Origin: Dokdonella_A sp966248875
GTDB lineage: Bacteria > Pseudomonadota > Gammaproteobacteria > Xanthomonadales > Rhodanobacteraceae
DNA: 64,000 nucleotides
Assembly (NCBI GenBank): GCA_966248875.1
Contig: CBINBI010000003.1
Span: 52,981-116,980, forward strand
Direction of reading: 5' to 3'
Of this stretch, positions 50,033 to 57,518 are shown piece by piece. A program made the translations under genes and the position numbers. Below the pieces are notes generated by a model. It saw only the letters and a list, made by a program, of their open reading frames with translations. It did not search any database and was not told the origin of the DNA. The stretch's first letter is position 1. Every line of letters starts with the position of its first letter.

Positions 50033-52768
50033 TCAGACGATGTCGTTGTTGCTTGCGTGGCGCGAAGACCGACGGTGCGACGGTCCGGTAGGCGCTGCGC
50101 CAGATGCCGCTAGCGCCTGAGTGCTTCGTCCCCAGTGTCTCAACCTGCGTAAGACGAGAATCAGGAGCGCGATGATGACCAAGAGCAAGATCACCGTGAC
50201 GAGGCAGCAGCGTGCCTCGTCGCGGAAGCTGCCGAATCCACCGGAACCGCTGTTCTCGCCCGACGAAGGAATCTCGGTCGGCTTTCCTTCGGTCGGCGCG
50301 CTGCAGTCGTCGCCCTTGAAGTACGGCCGCACGCTCCATGCGCCGGTCGGCGGCACGTTGACGATCTGATCGAAGCAGCCGTTCGCGTCAGTCTTCGTGA
50401 AGACGACCGTATCGTGTCCGACCGGGTCCTTCAGGATCAGCGCGATCTCGGTATTCGGCTTCGGCGGAGCGGTGCAGCCGGCGAACGTCGACGTGCCTTG
50501 CTTACGGCCTTCATGGAGCGTCGTCCTTAAGGTGATCGGGTTGGCGAGGTGTATCACAGGGGTGATGCCCCCGTACGGCTGAATATAGTCGTCGAGCAGC
50601 ACTACGCCGTAGGTATTGAGCGTGACGGTCGTGCATTGCGGCGCGTCGGGTTTCGGTGTGACCGTCAGATTGACGATCTTGCGCTGCTTGGATCCGACCG
50701 AGACCCACATGTGATCGACGTCGGCCTTCCAGCCGTCCGGAAGGCCTTCTGTACGGATGTCGATGCGCTTTTGCGTGTCGAATGGATTGGCGACGGTGAT
50801 CGGGATCGGCACGGCATGCCACGGGCTTGAGCTTCCCGAATAGAAATCGGTGATGTTCTCCTGGCCCTGGTTGTTGTAGATGTCGGCCTCGCCGGGAATG
50901 CGTTCGATCTCGACCTTGATGCAGGTGTGTTTGTCGACCGTTGGTGTCCACGTCGTGAATACGTACTTGGTTTCACCGGGCGCAAGATCGATCGGCGCGG
51001 GATCGGGCAGCGGATCGTATTGGCCGGTGTCGCCGAAGCCCCCCGGCGTCGCGACCTTGAAGTGAACTTTCACGCCGGTCGCAGCGCCCTGACCCGCGTT
51101 CGTGATCTTCGCCCATACTCGATTTTCGTGATCGACCCAGGCGTGCTCGCCATTTCCGGGAAGCGGCGTGGCGGTCGACGGAACCATGTACCCGCCGCCC
51201 TCGCGCTGGCTGTCGACCCAGATGTCCGGCGATTCCCACGGCGGCGCGCCCCATGGCGAGATCTTCGGATCGGGCTGTGGCAGCGCCTTCATCTTTACGT
51301 GCACGTTGTAGCTGGGCGGCAAGGTGGCGTTGACGCTGGTGAACGTGATCTGGACGTTGCCACCGGGCTCTGGCTGGTACGAGGCGCCAGACGCGAGGGT
51401 TGTAAGGAGTGTCACATTTCTCTGCGGCAGGATCGACGAGGGCAGCGTGTCGATCGCTTGGATGACGACGAGCCTTCGGTCGGCAATGCCCTGATCGCTC
51501 TGGTTGCCCGCGATCACCGTGCGTCCTTCGACGTAGTAATGCACCGTGTCAGACGACTTGATCTTGATGGCTGTGAGCCGGTCGGCGAAAGTGTCGGCGA
51601 CTTCGGTCGGCTCGATGATGAAATCCTGATCCGTATCCGAGCCGCCCGGGGCGGGGCGCGTCACTTCGATCACGTTCGCGGGCGCACTGAAATAGTGGAG
51701 GAGGTAGTCCTTCTCCCACGTGTAGTACTGGCCGTCGCAGGCGCAGTCCATGGTGTCCCATGTCGCGATCGATCCGCCGGTGACCGGATCGTAGAGATCG
51801 GGCAGCGTGAGCCAGTGCCCCATCTCATGCGTGAACCGGCCGAAGCCGGTCGACGACGACACGAAGGTGCCCTGGATGTTGATTGAGCCGCCAGTGAAGT
51901 TGAACGTCGACGTGCCGAACGCCGCCTGGCCGCGCAGGAATGGCGAGAAGATCACGACCGCCACGCCGTTGTAGAGATCGTAGTTGACGTCGCCGTGCGC
52001 GGCTTCGATCGCATCGCCGATCAAGCCGTTCCAGTCGCCGAGCGCGTCGGGGAAGATGCCGTCGTCGGTGAATGTCGTCGTGGCGCCCCCGACATCGATC
52101 TGACCGATGCGCTGGAAGTTGCCGTCGGCATTCGTGCTGCCGGCGGCGGTGCGGTAGACGAGATAGCGATCCGCATCGGCGCTCGCGCGCGAGATGGAGA
52201 GCGACACCGTCTGTCCTGCGGCGACCGCGACCGCGGACCCGAGCTTCATCATCGTCGATTCCGCGCCGTTGCGAAATGACGTGACCGCGTACCAGTAGTT
52301 GCCAGCCTGCGCCGTCGAGAAGCTGCTGCCGGTGCCCGATGCGCTTGCGGTCAACGACGAGGCGGGCGTCGGGTTCGACGCCGTGGCGCTGCCCGGCGCG
52401 CGCACCTGCATGGGCTGCACGTTGCGGGGACGCACGTACTCCATCAGTCCTTTCGGCAGCACGTACCAGTTATCGCCGGCCGTGCGGCGCGCGTCGGCAG
52501 TCATCGAGATGCCGTTCCATGACACCTCGCCAAACCATGGCGGGAATGCGGCGCGCTTGCCGTCCTCGGCGGTGTTGAGTGCGGCGAGCTGCGCCGCCGG
52601 GATGCGGTAGTCATTGGCCTGCACATAGATGACCAACACCTTCTGGCCGGCCCCCGTCGGCGAGATCTGGTGCGGATCGGTAGGGCCAAACGAGCCCGGC
52701 GGGCCGTCCTGGGCCGCCGCGAACGTTACGCAAGCAAGGGACAGAAACAACGCCGCTGGTGTTCGCAT
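50033..52768 (-). CDS. Large M6-like (immune inhibitor A-type) metalloprotease with C-terminal membrane anchor
   Basis: 911 residues. Signal peptide MRTPAALFLSLACVTFAAAQ. Zinc site RFTHEMGHWLTLPDLYDPVTG (about residue 312) matches HExxHxxxxPDxYD of M6 proteases, and WDTMDCACDG supplies the Met-turn. Fibronectin-like inserts (YWYAVTSFRNGAESTM) and CARDB-like beta domains follow. A membrane helix at about residue 855 (VTVILLLVIIALLILVLRRL) is preceded by Ser/Gly and followed by a 35-residue cytosolic tail. ATG 52768 fits GGGGAG six bases upstream. The protease would be tethered to the inner membrane, facing the periplasm. Confidence 0.87.
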   Translation of the reverse strand: MRTPAALFLSLACVTFAAAQDGPPGSFGPTDPHQISPTGAGQKVLVIYVQANDYRIPAAQLAALNTAEDGKRAAFPPWFGEVSWNGISMTADARRTAGDNWYVLPKGLMEYVRPRNVQPMQVRAPGSATASNPTPASSLTASASGTGSSFSTAQAGNYWYAVTSFRNGAESTMMKLGSAVAVAAGQTVSLSISRASADADRYLVYRTAAGSTNADGNFQRIGQIDVGGATTTFTDDGIFPDALGDWNGLIGDAIEAAHGDVNYDLYNGVAVVIFSPFLRGQAAFGTSTFNFTGGSINIQGTFVSSSTGFGRFTHEMGHWLTLPDLYDPVTGGSIATWDTMDCACDGQYYTWEKDYLLHYFSAPANVIEVTRPAPGGSDTDQDFIIEPTEVADTFADRLTAIKIKSSDTVHYYVEGRTVIAGNQSDQGIADRRLVVIQAIDTLPSSILPQRNVTLLTTLASGASYQPEPGGNVQITFTSVNATLPPSYNVHVKMKALPQPDPKISPWGAPPWESPDIWVDSQREGGGYMVPSTATPLPGNGEHAWVDHENRVWAKITNAGQGAATGVKVHFKVATPGGFGDTGQYDPLPDPAPIDLAPGETKYVFTTWTPTVDKHTCIKVEIERIPGEADIYNNQGQENITDFYSGSSSPWHAVPIPITVANPFDTQKRIDIRTEGLPDGWKADVDHMWVSVGSKQRKIVNLTVTPKPDAPQCTTVTLNTYGVVLLDDYIQPYGGITPVIHLANPITLRTTLHEGRKQGTSTFAGCTAPPKPNTEIALILKDPVGHDTVVFTKTDANGCFDQIVNVPPTGAWSVRPYFKGDDCSAPTEGKPTEIPSSGENSGSGGFGSFRDEARCCLVTVILLLVIIALLILVLRRLRHWGRSTQALAASGAAPTGPSHRRSSRHASNNDIV

Positions 52769-53125
52769 CGCCATCTCCCCAACAGCAACAGCGAATCGAT
52801 ATTGGCCGCGTCGCCGATATGGCGACAGCTTTGAGCAGGCTGACTCTGCTCCGCCCGGCGCGCGCGTGCTGTACGGCATCGTCGCGCGCGTCTGTAGGAA
52901 ATCTGCTACGACAAGCGAAGCTCAGGTGGCAGCGGCCGATTCGGGTGAGCCGATCGTTGGCGTTTCGCCGCCGCATGGGGCAATCGATCTCTTTTGTCGC
53001 CTGTCACGAGATATTAGGTGCCCCGCGCAGGATTCCGACCGCCAATTGCTCCTGAATGATGCCGTCGAGCACGGCATGTGACGTAGGGTTTCAACGATTT
53101 CGAAAGCCGACGATCGAGTTCGATA
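52769..53125. other. 357-base stretch without a gene
   Basis: Between the M6-like protease start and the tRNA-Thr 3' end. It holds GTCGCC-GATAT-GGCGAC (52810-52826), a 6-bp hairpin about 45 bases before the protease start, and AT-richer sequence (CAATATCGATTCG on the minus strand) that could carry its promoter. No ORF with coding character, no repeat of the tRNA 3' end and no integrase remnant is visible. Confidence 0.5.
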
Positions 53126-53201
53126 TGGTGCCGACAGTCTGACTCGAACAGACGACCTACCGCTTACAAGGCGGTTGCTCTACCAACTGAGCTATGCCGG
53201 C
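53126..53201 (-). tRNA. tRNA-Thr (anticodon TGT)
   Basis: 76 bases with encoded CCA. Acceptor GCCGGCA pairs with TGTCGGC, D-arm AGCTCAGTTGGTAGAGC, anticodon arm ACCGC-CTTGTAA-GCGGT with TGT, T-arm GTCTG-TTCGAGT-CAGAC. Reads ACA/ACG threonine codons. In E. coli the equivalent thrU begins the thrU-tyrU-glyT-thrT-tufB cluster after the biotin/pantothenate-kinase genes; here only this tRNA follows the SPOR gene. Confidence 0.97.
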
Positions 53202-53296
53202 ACGGCGGACATTGTAGCAATCGCGACACGCGTCATCCGCTGCGGAGGCGCCCTGGCCGAATCTGACCCCCGCGCTTCAGCCTCGGTCGCTCCCTT

Positions 53297-53965
53297 TCAG
53301 AAGCACTCGATCGTCTGCTCGGTAAGATGAGCGGCGCGCGCGCCGAGGCGACCGCGCCAGTCGAGAGGGTGTGCACGGTCGGTCGCGTAGTCGAGCCAGT
53401 ACACCGGCAGCTCCTCGGTTCGTGCGATCGATTGCGGTTCGAAGCCGAGCGCGGCGATCTCGGCGCGGCGGCGCTCGGCGTTGTTCTGGTCGCGGAACAG
53501 GCCGAGCGAGATCGTGTTCTGCTGGTCGCCGGCGGTGACGACGTAGTAGTCGCGCACGCCCTTGGCGGACAGCTGGCGCGCGGCGGCGAGGGCCTGCTCG
53601 CGCGTCTCCAGCGCGGGCAGGTAGACCCAGTAGCCGCGCGCCTGCGTCGCGTGCGCTTCGCGGAACTGGATGCGCCGCGTCAGCGGCGTCAGGATGCCGA
53701 TCGCGGCGCGCACGTCGGCCTGGGTCGGGAAAGTGCCGATCGAATGGCACTCGTCGTTGTCGAGATCCGCGCGCGACTCCGGCGCTGCGGCGAGCTCCGC
53801 GCTGGCATCGTCGCCCCGGTCGCGCTCGGACAGCAGCACGAGCTTCGGCACGCCGGGATCGCTGACGGGCGCCGGCGTCGCCTGCCGGTCGGGCGCGAGC
53901 ACGAGCCAGCTCGCGGCGCCGATATTCGCGGCCAGCAGCAGCAGGAACAACGCGCGCACGAACAT
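53297..53965 (-). CDS. SPOR-domain protein with N-terminal membrane anchor
   Basis: 222 residues. One membrane helix (MFVRALFLLLLAANIGAASW), a short linker with the Cys of NDECHSIGTF, and a SPOR domain (GYWVYLPALETREQALAAA, YYVVTAGDQQNTISLGLFRD). SPOR domains bind denuded glycan strands at septa. Genes of this type regularly follow birA-coaX in gammaproteobacteria, as here. 38 bases downstream of coaX. Confidence 0.88.
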   Translation of the reverse strand: MFVRALFLLLLAANIGAASWLVLAPDRQATPAPVSDPGVPKLVLLSERDRGDDASAELAAAPESRADLDNDECHSIGTFPTQADVRAAIGILTPLTRRIQFREAHATQARGYWVYLPALETREQALAAARQLSAKGVRDYYVVTAGDQQNTISLGLFRDQNNAERRRAEIAALGFEPQSIARTEELPVYWLDYATDRAHPLDWRGRLGARAAHLTEQTIECF

Positions 53966-54003
53966 GAAGGAGTCGTCGGGCCGAAGGGAAGAGCGGCCGG
54001 ATT

Positions 54004-54768
54004 CTACCGGCCGCCGCGCGCGAATTCCGGCGATTCCTCCGCGCTTGCCCAGAGCGCGAGCCCTTCGAGGACGAGATCGGATCGGCGTTCGGCGCCGGGC
54101 AACAGGTGCGCAAGCTCGCCGGCGCCGCCGCCGGTCAGGATCACGGCGGGCCAGCCGCCGAACTGCCGCGCGGCATTGGCGACGAAACGCTCGACCGCGC
54201 CGCTCGCCGCATGCAGCGCACCCGAATGCAGCCCGTCGGCGGTGTTGTCGGCGAACTCGGTGAGGCGGCCGTCGGCTGCGCCGACACGTGCCGTGCGCGC
54301 CAGCACCGACTCTCGCATCAGTGCCGGGCTCGGCACGATCCAGCCGCCGAGATGCGTGCCGTCCGCGTCGAGCGCGTCGAGCGTCATCGCGGTGCCGACG
54401 CCGACGACGATTTGCGCGCGCGCCTCGGCCGCGTGCGCGGCGGCGAGCGCGAGAAAGCGATCGATGCCGAGGCGCTGCGGCTCGGCGTAGGCGTTGCGGA
54501 TGCCGAGCGCAGCGGCCGGGCTCTTGAGAAAGTCCGGCGTGATGCCGAAGCGGCGCCGCGCGAACGCCTCGATCTCGACGTCGAGCGCGAGCGGCGCGAC
54601 GCTCGCGACGAAGATCCGGCGCACCGCGGGCAGCGCGGCCCATTCACGCTCGAGCGTGCGTGCGATGTCGATGCCGCCGTGCTCGAACGCGCCGCGCTCG
54701 GACATGGCCGGCGGCACGGCGAGCGCCCATTTAAGGCGCGTGTTGCCGAGATCGATCAGAAGATGCAT
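54004..54768 (-). CDS. coaX: Type III pantothenate kinase
   Basis: 254 residues. Phosphate loop MHLLIDLGNTRLKWAL at the N-terminus, RFLALAAAHAAEARAQIVVGVGTAMTLDALD in the middle (shown in part: GVGTAMTLDALDADG), and AVILTGGGAGELAHLL at the C-terminus, the acetate/sugar kinase fold of CoaX. It phosphorylates pantothenate, committing step of CoA synthesis. Fifteen bases follow the birA stop, so they form an operon. Confidence 0.95.
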   Translation of the reverse strand: MHLLIDLGNTRLKWALAVPPAMSERGAFEHGGIDIARTLEREWAALPAVRRIFVASVAPLALDVEIEAFARRRFGITPDFLKSPAAALGIRNAYAEPQRLGIDRFLALAAAHAAEARAQIVVGVGTAMTLDALDADGTHLGGWIVPSPALMRESVLARTARVGAADGRLTEFADNTADGLHSGALHAASGAVERFVANAARQFGGWPAVILTGGGAGELAHLLPGAERRSDLVLEGLALWASAEESPEFARGGR

Positions 54769-54783
54769 GCGCGCTTCCCGTCG

Positions 54784-55866
54784 TCACCGGTGTTTCGCGG
54801 AGCCCGGTGGCACGCACGCGGTCGCTGGCCATGCGCCGCTACGCACGCTGATTTCGCCACTGTCGAACCGGACCTCGACGCCTTCGCGCACGACTTTCAG
54901 CGCGCCGCGCGACGTCACGCCATTCGCGATCGCGTTCCACGCCTCGCCGCCCGCGGAGACGACGATGTCGCGGCCGTGCAGCGCGTCGTGCTGCGCATAT
55001 TCGTTTTCGAACGCAGCGAATCCCGCGCTCGAAAACACGTCGAGCGCTTCGGCCAGGCGCGACAGGATCCGGCCCGCGAGCGCGTTGCGCGAGGGAACCG
55101 CGCCGGGTGCGAGCATCGCGATGTCGGTCCAGGGCTGGTCGATCGCGGCACCCTGCTCCGTGCCGATGCAGAGGTTGATGCCGATGCCGACGACGGCATG
55201 GCACGGCCCCAGTGCATCGCCGCCGAGCTCGACGAGGATGCCGCCGAGCTTGCGGCCGTCCGCAACGATGTCGTTCGGCCACTTGAGCGCCGGGCCGGCG
55301 ATGCCGCAGTCGGTGAACGCGCGCAGCACCGCGATGCCGGCGACGAGACTGAGGCCCGCGAGCGACGCCATGCCGCCGTCGAAGCGGCGCCGATACGACA
55401 GCGCGATGCCGCCGCCGAGCGGCATGCGCCAGCTGCGCCCGCGCCGGCCCCGCCCCGCGGTCTGGATTTCGGCAAGGCACGCGCACGGTGCCGATGAGGC
55501 ACCGGCCGTGCGCGTGAGCTCGCTGCTGGTCGAATCGATCTGCCAGCGCACGTCGATCGCGCCGACCTGCGCGCGCTGTTCCGGCGACACCGCGGCTTCG
55601 ATACGCGACGCGTCGAGCAGCTCGACCGGCGCGTCGAGACGATAGCCGCGGCCGGCGACGGCATGCACCATGAGGCCGCGCGCGCGCAGCTGCTCGATCT
55701 GCTTCCATACGGCGGCGCGCGTGATGCCGAGCGTCGCCGCCAGCGCGCTGCCCGACCATTCCTCTCCCGCCGCGAGCAAGGCCAGCACGCCCGCTGCCGG
55801 CGCCGAACCGCGCGGCCGCGCCGGCACACGTGTGTTCGCGATGCGATGGGATTCGAGCCGGCTCAC
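54784..55866 (-). CDS. birA: Bifunctional biotin-[acetyl-CoA-carboxylase] ligase / biotin operon repressor
   Basis: 360 residues from a GTG. An N-terminal winged helix (GVLALLAAGEEWSGSALAAT, LGITRAAVWKQIEQLRARGL) marks the repressor-type BirA. The ligase domain has TAGRGRRGRSWRMPLGGGIA (biotin loop, about residue 139), LKWPNDIVADGRKLGGIL (about 194) and a C-terminal SH3-like domain. It biotinylates AccB and probably represses biotin genes. The start codon lacks a clear ribosome site, and the N-terminal 24 residues are Arg-rich, so a slightly later start is possible. Confidence 0.94.
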   Translation of the reverse strand: MSRLESHRIANTRVPARPRGSAPAAGVLALLAAGEEWSGSALAATLGITRAAVWKQIEQLRARGLMVHAVAGRGYRLDAPVELLDASRIEAAVSPEQRAQVGAIDVRWQIDSTSSELTRTAGASSAPCACLAEIQTAGRGRRGRSWRMPLGGGIALSYRRRFDGGMASLAGLSLVAGIAVLRAFTDCGIAGPALKWPNDIVADGRKLGGILVELGGDALGPCHAVVGIGINLCIGTEQGAAIDQPWTDIAMLAPGAVPSRNALAGRILSRLAEALDVFSSAGFAAFENEYAQHDALHGRDIVVSAGGEAWNAIANGVTSRGALKVVREGVEVRFDSGEISVRSGAWPATACVPPGSAKHR

Positions 55867-56239
55867 CGCGACAGTGTAGCGAGCCGTGCCGCCGCGCCGC
55901 GCCTGGGGCGTGCGCTTCGCTGGGGAGGGTCCGGACGGAGTGTCCGCGCTGTCCGCGGGTGTCCGCTGGACAGTGCCGAGCCGGGCTCGCGCGGCCGGGC
56001 CGCAACCCGCGTCCGCCAATCGTGCGCTTCCTGCGATTCGTCCAAGGCCTTGTTTCAAGAGTATTTGTCGCGCCAGCTCCGCTATTTCGGCAACGCTTGA
56101 GGACAACACGAGGACACGTCGCTGCACCGCGCGGCCGCTGCTGGCACGGACGCTGCTGCCTCCGCCCGGCGCCGGCTGGAGTCGGCGCCCGACTCGTGCG
56201 AGCATTGCCAATCCCGTGGCGTCGCCCGGGAGCCCATCG
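55867..56239. other. 373-base divergent intergenic region of birA and an exported hypothetical
   Basis: Contains the TGTCCGC repeat cluster at 55929-55972 described separately. The remainder (55973-56239) has no coding character, no tRNA and no long hairpin; CCCGGGAGCCCATCG at its end is the ribosome site of the next gene. Promoters for both flanking genes must lie here. Confidence 0.5.
55929..55972. promoter_or_regulatory. TGTCCGC iteron cluster with TGTCC-GCT-GGACA dyad
   Basis: GTCCGGAC (55929-55936, perfect palindrome) is followed by TGTCCGC at 55941, 55950 and 55960, spaced 9 and 10 bases, that is about one helical turn. The last copy forms the dyad TGTCCGCTGGACA (55960-55972). The cluster lies 63-106 bases upstream of the birA start and about 270 bases upstream of the exported hypothetical. 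Binding site of an unknown regulator; BirA itself is not known to use this sequence. Confidence 0.55.
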
Positions 56240-56638
56240 ATGACGACAGCCCGTCCTCTCCTCACGATCCTCGCTGCCGCGCTGTTCGGAAGTCTCGCGC
56301 ACGCGGGCGACTTTTCGCTGGGCGGTGCGCAGCTGCTTGCGGAAGCCAGCGCGCAGCCGGACGTGGACGTGAACGTGCACTTCACCGATCGCGGCCGCGC
56401 CATGCGCGACACGTCGGAGGGCGGCGACGCGGCGCCCGCGCACGACTCGCGCCATCTGCGCGGCACGGACGACGTCTCGACACCGTCACCGGCGCGCGGC
56501 GAAGATGTGCCTAAGCCCAAGCAGGACGATGCGGCGCCCGGTGCGGATGCACCGCACGGTGTGTCGATTTCGCCCGCGGCAGCCGTCCGCCGGCCGAGCT
56601 ACCGTTGGCAGTCGCTCGTCCCCGGCACGATCAAGTAA
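56240..56638 (+). CDS. Exported hypothetical protein
   Basis: 132 residues. Signal peptide MTTARPLLTILAAALFGSLAHA cut before GDFSLGG; the rest is polar and probably disordered (Asp/Pro/Ala-rich) ending SYRWQSLVPGTIK. GGGAG precedes ATG 56240. No family recognised. It lies 18 bases before mtfA on the same strand and so may be co-transcribed with it. Confidence 0.6.
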   Translation: MTTARPLLTILAAALFGSLAHAGDFSLGGAQLLAEASAQPDVDVNVHFTDRGRAMRDTSEGGDAAPAHDSRHLRGTDDVSTPSPARGEDVPKPKQDDAAPGADAPHGVSISPAAAVRRPSYRWQSLVPGTIK

Positions 56639-56656
56639 TCGTCCACGCATCGAGGC

Positions 56657-57424
56657 ATGTCTTTTTCCGGCTGGTTGAACGGCCTCATGGGCGCGCGTCC
56701 GACAATCGCGGACGCCGAATGGACGGCGCTGCTCGGCCGCTCGCGCCTGTTCGACACGCTCGGCGAGGGCGAGCGCGCGCGCCTGCGTGAGCTCGCCGCG
56801 CGCTTCCTCGCAAAGAAGACTTTCAGCGCCGCCGCGGGTCACGTTCTCGCGGACGAGCAGCGCCTCTCGATCGCCGCGCTCGCGTGCCTGCCCGTGCTGC
56901 ACCTCGGCTTCGACTGGCTCGCCGGCTGGCGCGAGGTCATCGTCTATCCTGGCGAGTTCCGTGTTAAGCGCGAGCACCACGACGAGCACACCGGCGTCGT
57001 CACGGAAGGCGAGGACGAGCTGATCGGCGAAGCCTGGGAACGGGGCCCGCTGATCCTGTCCTGGGCCGACGTCGCGACGGATCTCGAGCGGCCGTTCGAC
57101 GGCTTCAACGTCGTCGCGCACGAAATCGCGCACAAGCTCGACATGCTCGACGGCGCGATGAACGGCGTGCCGCGTTTGCCGCGCGAGATTCCGCGCCGCG
57201 AATGGATCGCGACGATGCAGGCCGCGTACGACAAGCTCGCGCGCGCGGTCGATCGCAGGCGCGACACCTTCATCGATCCGTACGCGGCCGAGAGCGCGGA
57301 GGAGTATTTCGCCGTCGTCAGCGAGCTTCATTTTTCCGATCCGGAAGGCCTCGCCCGCGCGGCGCCTGGGGTCGCGGATCTGCTTGCGCGTTTTTACGGC
57401 AGGCCGGAGCGGTCGCCATCGTGA
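56657..57424 (+). CDS. mtfA: Zinc-dependent peptidase MtfA (M90 family)
   Basis: 255 residues. Zinc site NVVAHEIAHKLDMLDGAMNG (HExxH at about residue 154) with the third ligand Glu in AESAEEYFAV. WLAGWREVIVYPGEFRV is the family core. In E. coli MtfA is a cytosolic peptidase that also binds the glucose-PTS repressor Mlc. No Mlc or PTS gene is in view, so that role is unproven here. GTG/ATG ambiguity is absent: ATG 56657 is the first. Confidence 0.93.
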   Translation: MSFSGWLNGLMGARPTIADAEWTALLGRSRLFDTLGEGERARLRELAARFLAKKTFSAAAGHVLADEQRLSIAALACLPVLHLGFDWLAGWREVIVYPGEFRVKREHHDEHTGVVTEGEDELIGEAWERGPLILSWADVATDLERPFDGFNVVAHEIAHKLDMLDGAMNGVPRLPREIPRREWIATMQAAYDKLARAVDRRRDTFIDPYAAESAEEYFAVVSELHFSDPEGLARAAPGVADLLARFYGRPERSPS

Positions 57425-57518
57425 ACGTCACTGCTTGCGATCGGGCGCCTGCGGCCGTTAGCCTTCCCGATCTCCGAAGCCTTTGTTCCGCGGCTCGCAG
57501 CCGCGCCGAACCGCCCCG

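Noticed and set aside
53126..53201. Treating tRNA-Thr as a proven integration site of a genomic island
   Set aside because: No duplicated 3' end or integrase is present in the window; only the interrupted synteny hints at it.
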